From Inediibacterium massiliense (GTDB lineage Bacteria > Bacillota > Clostridia > Peptostreptococcales > Thermotaleaceae): DNA of 64,000 nucleotides. The notes under the pieces were generated by a model. That model was not told where the DNA came from, made no database searches, and saw only the letters and a list, made by a program, of their open reading frames with translations. The stretch covers positions 863,695 through 927,694 of the forward strand of contig NZ_LN876587.1 in NCBI RefSeq assembly GCF_001282725.1, written 5' to 3'. Both the position numbers and the translations under genes were made by a program. Below are positions 45,814-54,572 of the stretch, piece by piece. How positions within the stretch are numbered: the stretch's first letter is position 1; each line of letters opens with the position of its first letter.

Positions 45814-46353
45814 ATGACACAACATATAATATTAACACTTATTGGTTTATTTTTAGTAACAACATTTACAAATATTTTAGCAACATTAAAAAGCATACTA
45901 CTTGCGAAAAATATTATGAACCCGGTTTATCTTTTAGTGTTTATAGATGCTATTATTTTTGCAACAGTGCTAGGCAAAGTTACTAGTTCAAAAGGTTTTC
46001 ATTTTGCGATTGCATATGCTTTAGGGAAAACATTAGGAGTTTTTATTGGTAGTAAAATCGAAGAACAACTTGCACTTGGTATTTTAGAAGTAGATGTATT
46101 TTTAAATAATAAGAGCAAGATGATAGAAATAGCAGAAAAACTTAGAGAAGAAGGATATACAGTGAATAATTTTTTAGCTCGAGGAAATAATGGCGGTAGA
46201 AGATATAAGGTAGAGGTTGTTATAACGAGAAAAGAATTTAAAGTATTTGAAAATATTATGCATGAATGTGGTGTAACAGACCCAACTTTAAAGATTAAAA
46301 ACTTAAGTAAGGTTGAAGGTAAAATTTCTGCCACAAGAATAAAAGTAACTTAA
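45814..46353 (+). CDS. UPF0316 / DUF2179 membrane protein
   Basis: 179 residues: three hydrophobic segments (about 5-25, 36-56, 64-84; DUF5698-type) followed by a soluble DUF2179 domain (about 95-165, with VDVFLNNKSKMIEIAEKLREEG). DUF2179 domains also occur at the end of YitT-type transporters. Function unknown. RBS agaggaggtg. Confidence 0.85.
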   Translation: MTQHIILTLIGLFLVTTFTNILATLKSILLAKNIMNPVYLLVFIDAIIFATVLGKVTSSKGFHFAIAYALGKTLGVFIGSKIEEQLALGILEVDVFLNNKSKMIEIAEKLREEGYTVNNFLARGNNGGRRYKVEVVITRKEFKVFENIMHECGVTDPTLKIKNLSKVEGKISATRIKVT

Positions 46354-46588
46354 ATTTTTTGATACTATAGTTCATTTTCAACTAACATTAGCAAGAACAG
46401 AAAAAATGGAGTTTAAAAATGAAACGCTATAGAATCGGTATTAAGCTAGCTAAATATATTTAGCATATAATGGAAAATTAAGAGTTGTAAAAATTAATTA
46501 CTTAAGATATATTTTCATACGTTTGAAGTATTAAATTATACTTTGCTATTGAATAAAAAATGGGTATAATAAAAAAGAGGTGATAAAA

Positions 46589-47026
46589 ATGAATCAAGTA
46601 GGAAAAGTAATAGAGGTTTTAGAAGATCATAGAGCTCAGGTTTTAATGAGAAAACATTCTGCATGTGGAGAATGTGGAGCTTGTCAGTATGGACAAGAAA
46701 ATATGAATTTAAAAATTATAGCAATGAATCAAGTGAATGCTAAAGAAGGAGATACAGTAGAAGTAAATTTAGAGACACAAAATGTATTAGGAGCAGCTTT
46801 TATTGCTTATGTAATACCACTTGTTGCTCTTTTGGTAGGGGTAATTGGGACTAGCTTTATACTCCCTAAAACAGGGTTTACTGGAAATGTAGAAGTATAT
46901 TCTATAGTAGTTGGATTTATTTTAACTATTATTGCTTTTGGATTTATTAAATTAAATGAAAATTCTTTTAAAAAACAAGATAAATATGTACCAGTGATAT
47001 CAAAAGTTGTAGAGAATGAAAAATAG
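46589..47026 (+). CDS. RseC/MucC-family protein (SoxR-reducing system)
   Basis: 145 residues from ATG 46589 with RBS agaggtg. N-terminal domain with the cysteine motif CGECGACQYG, then two membrane segments (about 68-90 and 100-122). The family includes RseC, linked to Rnf-type electron transfer and SoxR reduction. The substrate-side partners are not in this window. A 14-codon frame at 46419-46463 upstream is too weak to call. Confidence 0.88.
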   Translation: MNQVGKVIEVLEDHRAQVLMRKHSACGECGACQYGQENMNLKIIAMNQVNAKEGDTVEVNLETQNVLGAAFIAYVIPLVALLVGVIGTSFILPKTGFTGNVEVYSIVVGFILTIIAFGFIKLNENSFKKQDKYVPVISKVVENEK

Positions 47027-47048
47027 AGATTATTAATCTCTATTTTTT
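47019..47048. terminator. Bidirectional terminator between rseC-like and thrE genes
   Basis: AAAAATAGAGATTA and TAATCTCTATTTTT form a near-perfect palindrome with A- and T-runs outside, serving both convergent genes. Confidence 0.85.
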
Positions 47049-47476
47049 TGGGATTTTTTAAATTCAAAAAACATTCTTGTAATAGAAGAAACGAGTAAAA
47101 TGGCAGCTGCTATACCTCCTGCCATAAACATGGTTTCACTTCCTACTACAGAAAATTTACTAAAGTCTTTTTCCATAGCTGCAAGCATTGCATAATACAT
47201 TCCAGCTCCTGGAACAAGAGGGATAATTCCAGGAATTACAAATACAGTAACTGTTTCTTTAAATTTTCTAGCAAAAATTTCACTGATGATAGCTACAACG
47301 GATGCTCCGACAAAAGAAGCTGCAATCAAGGAGCCAAAATTTTCTCTCCAATATACAAAAGCAATCCATCCACAGCCTCCAACAAAAGAAGCTTTGATGA
47401 TAGATTTCTGAGGAATATTAAAAAGAATAGCAAATCCAATGGTAGCTAAAAAAGAAAATATAAATTGTAGATGCAT
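47033..47476 (-). CDS. Threonine/serine exporter, small subunit (ThrE C-terminal half, DUF3815)
   Basis: 147 residues, four to five membrane segments, beginning MHLQFIFSFLATIGFAILFN. Start ATG at 47476 with ggaggg upstream, overlapping the previous stop as TAATG. Together with the next gene it forms the split version of the ten-helix ThrE amino-acid exporter. The FVGGCGWIAFVYW and IPGIIPLVPGAGMYYAM blocks are typical. Confidence 0.9.
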   Translation of the reverse strand: MHLQFIFSFLATIGFAILFNIPQKSIIKASFVGGCGWIAFVYWRENFGSLIAASFVGASVVAIISEIFARKFKETVTVFVIPGIIPLVPGAGMYYAMLAAMEKDFSKFSVVGSETMFMAGGIAAAILLVSSITRMFFEFKKSQKNRD

Positions 47477-48258
47477 TATGAAATCCCTCCAAAAATATAA
47501 ATCCAAGTATTCATTACAGCTCCAGCCCCAACTGCAATAGCAATAGCTACAATAAAAGCTTCTGCAGTTCTTGCAGCACCAGATAATAGATCTCCAGAAA
47601 TATAATCTCTTACAGCATTAGTGATTGCTACACCAGGGACCAATATCATGATAGAACTAATAATAATTTTATCAAGGTGCATACCTATTCCCATATGAAC
47701 AGACAATATGGCTAAAAAAGCTGCAATGGCTCCACCAAATAGATTTTGAATAAAAAAATTAGAATTTAACTTTTCGGTGAAGGATATAGACATATAAATA
47801 CATACTGATGTGATGAAAACACAAATAAAATCACTATAGGTCGCGCCTAGCATAACTCCAAAAAAAGCAGATGCAATACCTGCTCCAAATATTTTAAGAG
47901 GCTTTGGATATTTTGGAAGATGATCAATTTCTTTTAAAATTTCTAGTGCATCTTCAATAGACAAAACAGAACTAGAGACTTTGCGAGAAAAATCATTTAC
48001 CTTTGAAATTTTATTTAAATCAATAGTTCTTTCTACAATTCTTTTGATGAATGTAAGTACATCTCCACCCTTTTCTCTGCAATCTACAGAAACAAATATT
48101 CCAGTAGGTGTTACAAAAGATTCTACATAAGAAATTCTATAGGCTTTGCAAATTCTTATTACGGTATCTTCGACTCTATAGGTTTCTGCACCGTTTTTGA
48201 GCATTATTTCTCCTGCATAAAGAGCCATGACTAAAACATCTTTTTCTCTAGAGTTCAT
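47476..48258 (-). CDS. Threonine/serine exporter, large subunit (ThrE N-terminal half, DUF1212)
   Basis: 260 residues. The cytosolic N-terminal part has the family block GEIMLKNGAETYRVEDTV and is followed by about five membrane segments with ILVPGVAITNAVRDYISGDLLSG. Probably exports Thr/Ser or similar amino acids with the small subunit encoded directly downstream. Divergent from glyA, which interconverts Ser and Gly; the 181-bp gap likely holds both promoters. Confidence 0.92.
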   Translation of the reverse strand: MNSREKDVLVMALYAGEIMLKNGAETYRVEDTVIRICKAYRISYVESFVTPTGIFVSVDCREKGGDVLTFIKRIVERTIDLNKISKVNDFSRKVSSSVLSIEDALEILKEIDHLPKYPKPLKIFGAGIASAFFGVMLGATYSDFICVFITSVCIYMSISFTEKLNSNFFIQNLFGGAIAAFLAILSVHMGIGMHLDKIIISSIMILVPGVAITNAVRDYISGDLLSGAARTAEAFIVAIAIAVGAGAVMNTWIYIFGGIS

Positions 48259-48439
48259 ATTGTCACTCCTTTATTCTTCCAGCACATTATATCAAAATGG
48301 AAATAAGGTTACAATATAGTATGAGCGAAGATTTATATTTTATAGAATTTATACAAAACTTGTAAAATTAAGCAATTAAAATTATAATAAGTATAGGACC
48401 TATCATGAAACAAATATACATAGGGAGGAGAATAAAATT

Positions 48440-49672
48440 ATGAATTTTGAAAATGTGAAGAATACGGATAGAGAAGTATTCGATGCTATTGAAAAAGAAA
48501 TAGAAAGACAAAGAAATAAAATTGAGCTCATTGCATCAGAAAATTTTGTAACAGAAGCAGTAATGGAGGCTATGGGAAGTCAATTAACAAATAAATACGC
48601 AGAAGGATATCCTCATAAAAGATATTATGGAGGATGCGAGTATGTAGATATTGTAGAAGATTTAGCAAGAGAAAGATTAAAAGAATTATTTGGTGCAGAT
48701 CATGCAAATGTACAACCTCACTCAGGGGCAAATGCAAATTTAGCAGTGTATTTTGCAATGCTAAAGCCTGGAGATACAGTTTTGGGTATGAATCTTTCTC
48801 ATGGAGGACACTTAACTCATGGAAGTCCTGTAAATATCTCAGGAACATATTTTAAATTTATAGAATATGGTGTAGACAAAGAATCAGAAGTGATAGATTA
48901 TAATGAAGTTTTAAAAATTGCAAAAGAGGCAAAGCCAAAATTAATTGTAGCAGGAGCTAGTGCATATCCTAGAATAATAGACTTTAAGAAATTTAGAGAA
49001 ATTGCAGATGAAGTAGGAGCATATTTAATGGTAGATATGGCTCATATTGCAGGATTGGTAGCAGCAGGACTTCATCCAAATCCATGTGAGTATGCACATT
49101 TTGTAACTACTACTACTCATAAGACTCTAAGAGGACCTAGAGGAGGAGTTATTCTTTGTAAAGAGGAATTTGCAAAAAAGATAGACAAAGCAATCTTTCC
49201 TGGAATACAAGGAGGACCTTTAATGCATGTTATTGCAGCAAAGGCAGTAAGCTTTAAAGAAGCTTTAACAGATGAATTTAAGACTTATCAAAACCAAATT
49301 ATAAAAAATGCAAAAAGATTAGCAGAAGAATTAATTAAAAGAGATTTTAGACTTGTTTCAGGAGGAACAGATAATCACTTACTTCTTTTAGATCTAAGGA
49401 ATAAAAATATAACAGGAAAAGAAGCTGAAAAACGATTAGATGAAGCAGGAGTGACAGTCAATAAAAATACCATTCCATTTGATCCTGAAAGTCCATTTGT
49501 AACAAGTGGTATAAGAATTGGTACTCCAGCCGTTACTACAAGGGGAATGAAAGAAGAGGACATGAAAGATATTGCACAAATTATAGGAATGATTATTGAT
49601 TCACCAGAAAAGATGGAGGAAGCAAAAAAATTGGTAAAGAAATTGTGTGATAGATTTCCACTATATGAATAA
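48440..49672 (+). CDS. glyA: Serine hydroxymethyltransferase
   Basis: 410 residues, PLP enzyme converting Ser and tetrahydrofolate to Gly and methylene-THF. Motifs: [37 protein letters not shown], and the PLP lysine in [18 protein letters not shown] gggagga. The stop codon is inside the terminator stem. Confidence 0.97.
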   Translation: MNFENVKNTDREVFDAIEKEIERQRNKIELIASENFVTEAVMEAMGSQLTNKYAEGYPHKRYYGGCEYVDIVEDLARERLKELFGADHANVQPHSGANANLAVYFAMLKPGDTVLGMNLSHGGHLTHGSPVNISGTYFKFIEYGVDKESEVIDYNEVLKIAKEAKPKLIVAGASAYPRIIDFKKFREIADEVGAYLMVDMAHIAGLVAAGLHPNPCEYAHFVTTTTHKTLRGPRGGVILCKEEFAKKIDKAIFPGIQGGPLMHVIAAKAVSFKEALTDEFKTYQNQIIKNAKRLAEELIKRDFRLVSGGTDNHLLLLDLRNKNITGKEAEKRLDEAGVTVNKNTIPFDPESPFVTSGIRIGTPAVTTRGMKEEDMKDIAQIIGMIIDSPEKMEEAKKLVKKLCDRFPLYE

Positions 49673-49704
49673 AACATGACTTTTGTCATGTTTTATTCAT
49701 ATAG
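49661..49704 (+). terminator. 20-bp perfect hairpin at the end of glyA
   Basis: CTATATGAATAAAACATGAC (49661-49680) pairs perfectly with 49685-49704, loop TTTT. The arm includes the last three codons and the stop of glyA. The T-rich right arm (GTCATGTTTTATT) suits an intrinsic terminator. Confidence 0.82.
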
Positions 49705-49740
49705 ATATGTTTTACTTGTACAAATGAGAGGAAGAATTTT

Positions 49741-51135
49741 ATGAAAGATTTTACAAAACAGATATTAGAAATATTATTAGAATATATTGATGAAGGAATT
49801 CATGTGATTGACCAAGATGGAAAGACTATTTTATATAATAAAACTATGGAAAAACTAGAGGGAATGAAAAAACAAGATGTATTACAAAAGCAATTATTAG
49901 AAGTATTTCCCACTTTAAATCAAAATAGTAGTACCCTTTTAAAAGTATTAGGTACAGGACAAAGTATTATAGATCATCCCCAAACTTATTTTAACCATCA
50001 TGATAAAGAAATTACTACTATTAATACGACCATTCCTATATTTTTAGAAGATGAGAAAGTTGGAGCTTTAGAAATTTCTAAAAATATTACAAAAATAAAG
50101 GAATTATCAGATCAAATTATGTCTTTACAAGAACAACTGACTCAACCAGAAAAGCATGTAAAGATAAAAAAAAGATTCACTTTTTTAAGTATTATAGGTG
50201 AAAATGAAAACTTTAAAAAAGCTATTGATTATGCTAAGAAGGCCTCTAAATTTTCTTCAAGTGTCCTCATATACGGAGAAACTGGAACAGGTAAAGAACT
50301 GGTAGCTCAAAGTATTCACTATGAAAGCTTAAGATCCAATAAACCGTTTTTAGCACAAAATTGTGCAGCCATACCAGAAACTCTATTAGAAGGAATGCTA
50401 TTTGGAACAGTAAAGGGTGGATTTACAGGAGCTATCGATCGGCCAGGATTATTTGAACAAGCCAATGGAGGGACACTATTTTTAGATGAGTTAAATTCTA
50501 TGGGAATGCAACTTCAATCTAAACTTTTAAGAGTTTTACAAGAAGGCATGATTAGACGGGTAGGAGGAGTAAAAGATATTCCTATAGATGTAAGAGTCAT
50601 TGCTAGTACCAATGAGGAACCTTATGAGGCCATTGAAAAAGGACAATTAAGAAAAGATTTATTTTACCGTATTAATGTCATACCCATTACATTACCTCCT
50701 TTAAGAGAAAGAAAAGATGATATTAAAGTATTAACAAACTATTTTATACGAAAGTATAATCAACAGCTAAAAAAGGAAATAAAAGGGGTAGAAGAATCTG
50801 TATTAGAAGCCTTTCAAAGATATAGATGGCCTGGAAATGTAAGAGAGCTTGAAAATGTCATAGAGGGAGCTATGAATATTATTGAAGAAGAACGAATATT
50901 AAAACAAGATCATTTTTCTCCTCAAGCCAATGCAAAAATATTTGCGCTTACTTATCCTATAGAATATGAATTTAAAAAAGACTTACCTACCACTTTAGCT
51001 GAAATGGAAAGAAATATGATTCAAAAAGTACTCACATCTTGTAAAGATAATATTACGAAAGCTTCAGAGCAATTAGGAGTCAAGAGGCAAACTCTTCAAC
51101 ATAAGATGAAAAAATATAATATTTCCACAAAATAA
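49741..51135 (+). CDS. ordR: Sigma-54-dependent activator of ornithine catabolism (RocR/OrdR-like)
   Basis: 464 residues: N-terminal PAS domain (about 10-115, DEGIHVIDQDGKTILYNK), AAA+ domain (about 155-385) with Walker A GETGTGKE, Walker B TLFLDELNS and the sigma-54 contact loop GGFTGA (usual GAFTGA; Ala replaced by Gly), and a Fis-type HTH at the end (ITKASEQLGVKRQTLQHKMK). The TVKGGFTGAIDRPGLFEQA stretch resembles RocR, the arginine/ornithine activator of Bacillus. A -24/-12 promoter and the ornithine genes follow directly. The PAS domain may sense ornithine or a product (inference). Confidence 0.92.
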   Translation: MKDFTKQILEILLEYIDEGIHVIDQDGKTILYNKTMEKLEGMKKQDVLQKQLLEVFPTLNQNSSTLLKVLGTGQSIIDHPQTYFNHHDKEITTINTTIPIFLEDEKVGALEISKNITKIKELSDQIMSLQEQLTQPEKHVKIKKRFTFLSIIGENENFKKAIDYAKKASKFSSSVLIYGETGTGKELVAQSIHYESLRSNKPFLAQNCAAIPETLLEGMLFGTVKGGFTGAIDRPGLFEQANGGTLFLDELNSMGMQLQSKLLRVLQEGMIRRVGGVKDIPIDVRVIASTNEEPYEAIEKGQLRKDLFYRINVIPITLPPLRERKDDIKVLTNYFIRKYNQQLKKEIKGVEESVLEAFQRYRWPGNVRELENVIEGAMNIIEEERILKQDHFSPQANAKIFALTYPIEYEFKKDLPTTLAEMERNMIQKVLTSCKDNITKASEQLGVKRQTLQHKMKKYNISTK

Positions 51136-51138
51136 GGC

Positions 51139-51174
51139 GCAAAAATATTTGCGAAAGGCTGCAAAATCATTTGC
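51139..51174. promoter_or_regulatory. Paired palindromes GCAAA-N4-TTTGC: likely activator sites (UAS)
   Basis: GCAAAAATATTTGC (51139-51152) and GCAAAATCATTTGC (51161-51174) share identical half-sites and spacer length. Their centres are 22 bp apart, two helical turns, about 145 bp upstream of the sigma-54 promoter, an ordinary UAS position. The second is extended (GGCTGCAAA / TTTGCAGCC, 51157-51178) and with the following TTATTTATTTTT may also terminate ordR. Confidence 0.75.
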
Positions 51175-51295
51175 AGCCTTATTTATTTTTCGGAAAATTT
51201 AGACTAAATAGATTAAATATTCTTTATGTCATAGAATAAATATGCACAATACTATCAAAAAAGACATAAATTGATTTATTTTTTATTTTAACACT

Positions 51296-51311
51296 TGGCA
51301 TAAAAGTTGCT
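51296..51311 (+). promoter_or_regulatory. Sigma-54 (-24/-12) promoter of the ord operon
   Basis: TGGCATAAAAGTTGCT: GG (51297-51298) and GC (51309-51310) separated by ten bases as in the consensus TGGCAC-N5-TTGCW. 48 bp before the ord start codon. Needs an activator such as the adjacent ordR product. Confidence 0.93.
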
Positions 51312-51358
51312 TTAATAAATATCAAATACAAATTATTTAATTTATGGGAGGGATACAT

Positions 51359-52402
51359 ATGGAAAATGTGAAAGTGATTATTTGGGGACTTGGTGCAATG
51401 GGAAAAGGAATGGCAGAGATGCTTCTTAAAAAGAAAGGTGTAGACATAGTAGGAGTAGTAGGAAGAGGTAAAAAAATAGGAACAAGTATGTATGATTATT
51501 TATCTGTTGAAAGAGGAGACCGACCAGACATTTTATTAGGGGCTTATGATGAAATGATTACAGAGAAAGCTGCAGATGTAGTTTTGATTTGCACAGATTC
51601 TTTTACGAAAAATGCATTTGAAAAAATTAAATTTTGCTTAGAGAAGAAAATTAATGTAATTTCTAGTGCAGAAGAAATGTCTTATCCAATGGCTCAAGAA
51701 CCAGAGCTTGCAAAAGAAATGGATAAAATTGCAAAAGAAAATGGAGTATCTGTATTAGGAACAGGAATCAATCCAGGTCTTATTATGGATTTATTGGTAG
51801 TCATTTTAACAGGAGCATGTGAATCTGTAGATCATATTGTAGCAAGGAGAGTAAACAGTTTATCTCCTTTTGGACCTGCAGTAATGGAAGAACAAGGAAT
51901 AGGTATAACAGTAGAAGCATTTAAAAAAGGTGTAGAAGAGGGAACTTTGGCAGGACATGTAGGCTTTGCTGAATCTGTAACTATGATTGCAGATGCTATT
52001 GGTTGGAAATTAAGTGATAAAGTAAAACAAAGCATGGAACCAATTGTTTCAAATGTATATAGAAAGTCACCTTATGCAGAAGTACAACCAGGAGATGTAG
52101 CAGGATGCGCTATGAAAGGCTTTGGATATGTAGATGGAGAGCTAAAAATTGAAATGGATCATCCTCAACAAATTGAACCTGAAACAGAAGGAACTCATAC
52201 AGGGGATTATGTAGAAATTACAGGAGTACCAAATATCAATATGGCTATCAATCCAGAAGTTCCTGGAGGAATTGGAACGATTGCTATGTGTGTAAATATG
52301 ATTCCTCATATTATTAATGCAAGACCAGGAGTAAAAACTATGATCGATCTTCCTGTACCAAGAGCAATTATGGGAGACATGAGAGATATGATAGAAAGGT
52401 AG
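51359..52402 (+). CDS. ord: 2,4-diaminopentanoate dehydrogenase
   Basis: 347 residues; oxidatively deaminates 2,4-diaminopentanoate to 2-amino-4-oxopentanoate with NAD(P)+. N-terminal Rossmann signature IIWGLGAMGKGMAEML. ATG 51359 with RBS gggaggg. First gene after the sigma-54 promoter; its substrate is the product of OraSE encoded downstream. Confidence 0.94.
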   Translation: MENVKVIIWGLGAMGKGMAEMLLKKKGVDIVGVVGRGKKIGTSMYDYLSVERGDRPDILLGAYDEMITEKAADVVLICTDSFTKNAFEKIKFCLEKKINVISSAEEMSYPMAQEPELAKEMDKIAKENGVSVLGTGINPGLIMDLLVVILTGACESVDHIVARRVNSLSPFGPAVMEEQGIGITVEAFKKGVEEGTLAGHVGFAESVTMIADAIGWKLSDKVKQSMEPIVSNVYRKSPYAEVQPGDVAGCAMKGFGYVDGELKIEMDHPQQIEPETEGTHTGDYVEITGVPNINMAINPEVPGGIGTIAMCVNMIPHIINARPGVKTMIDLPVPRAIMGDMRDMIER

Positions 52403-52410
52403 GGATAAAA

Positions 52411-52719
52411 ATGAAGGTTAAAAAAGGAGATTGGGTACTTACATATCATGTTGTGTTAACTAAAGATCAAAGGGCACCACAGGTTCCAGATGATACAAAA
52501 GAGGTTTCACTTGAATCATGGGTAAAGGGTTTTTTACAAGAAGATGCAGAAATTGGTGATGAAGTAACCATAAAAACTATTACCGGAAGAATGGCAAGAG
52601 GAAAATTGTTGGAGGTAAATCCAGCTTATCAACATAATTTTGGAAATTTTGTTCCAGAACTTCTTCAAGTAGGGATGCAACTAAAATCTATTCTGTGGGG
52701 AGGGGAACAAAATGAATAA
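52411..52719 (+). CDS. ortA: 2-amino-4-oxopentanoate thiolase, alpha subunit
   Basis: 102 residues, small beta-rich subunit starting MKVKKGDWVLTYHVVL. Together with OrtB it cleaves 2-amino-4-oxopentanoate with CoA to acetyl-CoA and alanine. Overlaps ortB by 8 bases. Position and length match ortA of clostridia. Confidence 0.93.
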   Translation: MKVKKGDWVLTYHVVLTKDQRAPQVPDDTKEVSLESWVKGFLQEDAEIGDEVTIKTITGRMARGKLLEVNPAYQHNFGNFVPELLQVGMQLKSILWGGEQNE

Positions 52720-54133
52720 TACAAGTTATGAAAGTGTAATGGGAAGAAAAAATGAAATTATGAAAAAGGCAGTAGGAATTGATTATAATATTTTTGAATC
52801 AGGGGAAATAAGATTTGATTATGAAAAAATGATGAGAGATACAGGTTATAGTTTGGATGAAATTCAAAAAATACAAACAGATACAGGTGTTGGAAATACT
52901 CCACTATTAGAGCTTAAAAATTTAACAAAGTTAGCAAGAAAAGTGGCTCCTCAAGGAAAAGGAGCAAGAATATTTATAAAAGATGAAGCTTCGAACCCAT
53001 CTGGAAGTTTTAAAGCAAGAAGAGCAGCTACTGCTGTATATCATGCAAAAAGATTAGGATACAAAGGTGTGATTGCAGCTACTAGTGGAAACTATGGTGC
53101 AGCTGTAGCATCTCAAGCAGCAATGCATGGACTTAAATGTATCATTGTTCAAGAATGTTATGATAGCAAAGGAATAGGGCAGCCTGAAATTATTGAGAAA
53201 GCTAGAAAATGCGAAGCTTATGGTGCTGAAGTTGTACAACTTACTGTAGGTCCAGAACTATTCTATACTTTCTTAAGACTTTTAGAAGAAACAGGATATT
53301 TCAATGCTTCTTTATATACTCCTTTTGGAATTGCAGGAGTGGAAACGTTAGGATATGAAATTGCTATGCAGTTTAGAGAAAGAGAAGGAAGAGATCCAGA
53401 TGTAGTAGTTTGTACAAACGCTGGCGGAGGAAACTTAACAGGAACAGCTAGAGGTATTATAAAAGCTGGTGCAGATCAAACTCAAATTGTTGCAGCAAGC
53501 GTGAATTTAAGTGGCCTTCATATGGCGAGCGATAGTCAGTTTAATAAAAAATCATTTACTACAGGACATACAGGATTTGGAATACCTTTTGCTACAGGAC
53601 CAGATCGTTCTGATGTGCCAAGATCTGCTGCAAGACCACTTAGATACATGGATAGATATGTAACAGTAGCGCAAGGAGAAGTGTTCTATATGACAGAAAC
53701 ACTAGCTCAAATTGAAGGATTAGAAAGAGGTCCTGCAGGAAATACATCTCTAACTGCTGCATTTAGTTTAGCTCAAGAGCTAGATGAAGATAAAATTATT
53801 GTAGTACAAGAAACAGAATATACAGGAGCAGGAAAACATGTACAGCCTCAGCTTTCTTTTGCTAGAGACAATGGAATCGATATAAGATTTGGAAATCCAA
53901 GAGATGAAGTTCCAGGACAAAACATTATATTACCAGAACATCCAAGACTCATTCAGGCACAAGAAGTGGATGTAAACAAACTAAGAAGATCTTATATCAA
54001 TCATTGTATTGATGATTATGGACAAAAAGAAATCTCTAGTGAAGATTTAGATTTCTTAGTACAAGATACAAAATCTAGCATAGAGTTTGTAAAGGAAATA
54101 CTCAAAGAGAAAAATATAAAAATTTCTGAATAA
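52712..54133 (+). CDS. ortB: 2-amino-4-oxopentanoate thiolase, beta subunit
   Basis: 473 residues, fold-type II PLP protein. PLP lysine in NPSGSFKARRAATAV; ATSGNYGAAVASQAA phosphate/substrate region; glycine-rich TNAGGGNLTG. RBS ggggagggg within ortA. Releases alanine and acetyl-CoA from ornithine carbon. Followed by a 26-bp perfect palindrome before oraS. Confidence 0.95.
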   Translation: MNNTSYESVMGRKNEIMKKAVGIDYNIFESGEIRFDYEKMMRDTGYSLDEIQKIQTDTGVGNTPLLELKNLTKLARKVAPQGKGARIFIKDEASNPSGSFKARRAATAVYHAKRLGYKGVIAATSGNYGAAVASQAAMHGLKCIIVQECYDSKGIGQPEIIEKARKCEAYGAEVVQLTVGPELFYTFLRLLEETGYFNASLYTPFGIAGVETLGYEIAMQFREREGRDPDVVVCTNAGGGNLTGTARGIIKAGADQTQIVAASVNLSGLHMASDSQFNKKSFTTGHTGFGIPFATGPDRSDVPRSAARPLRYMDRYVTVAQGEVFYMTETLAQIEGLERGPAGNTSLTAAFSLAQELDEDKIIVVQETEYTGAGKHVQPQLSFARDNGIDIRFGNPRDEVPGQNIILPEHPRLIQAQEVDVNKLRRSYINHCIDDYGQKEISSEDLDFLVQDTKSSIEFVKEILKEKNIKISE

Positions 54134-54137
54134 AATT

Positions 54138-54163
54138 GTTTGGCATACATATGTATGCCAAAC
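54138..54163 (+). repeat. 26-bp perfect palindrome between ortB and oraS
   Basis: Both halves of the site are exact complements (left GTTTGGCATACAT, right ATGTATGCCAAAC). In mRNA it would be an 11-bp hairpin with an ATAT loop. Only TTCTCTC follows, so it is a poor terminator and more likely an attenuation, processing or stability element inside the operon. Confidence 0.75.
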
Positions 54164-54194
54164 TTCTCTCAAAATATAGAATTGGGGTGAAAAA

Positions 54195-54572
54195 ATGAAA
54201 AGAGCGGATGATTTTGAAAAACGAAGAGACCATTTGAAAAATTTAACAGATGAAGAATTAAAACTAAGATTTTGGGAATTGGCAAATCAATTGGTAGATC
54301 CTCTTTTGGATCTTGCATATAAAAATACTTCACCATCTATTGAAAGATCTATCCTTCTTCGTATGGGATTTTCAAGCATGGAGGCAAAAGTTATTGTAGA
54401 AGGGGTAAGAGACAGAGGACTTATGGGAAAAGGCGCAGGGCATGTAGTTTATAAGCTTGCAAAATCAAAGAACATGGACATTAGAGATGCAGGAGTTGCC
54501 CTTTCTAATGGAGAATACTGGGATGAAGTAATAGATTTATTTAAAGGAGGTGTGCAAAGTGAAACTAGATAA
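54195..54572 (+). CDS. oraS: D-ornithine 4,5-aminomutase, S (alpha) subunit
   Basis: 125 residues, mostly helical, MKRADDFEKRRDHLKNLTDEE start as in known OraS. Together with OraE it moves the terminal amino group of D-ornithine to C4 using PLP and adenosylcobalamin. Overlaps oraE by 14 bases, in keeping with an obligate complex. Confidence 0.95.
   Translation: MKRADDFEKRRDHLKNLTDEELKLRFWELANQLVDPLLDLAYKNTSPSIERSILLRMGFSSMEAKVIVEGVRDRGLMGKGAGHVVYKLAKSKNMDIRDAGVALSNGEYWDEVIDLFKGGVQSETR

Noticed and set aside
46419-46463. 14-residue frame MKRYRIGIKLAKYI with ggag upstream
   Set aside because: Too short to support without conservation data.
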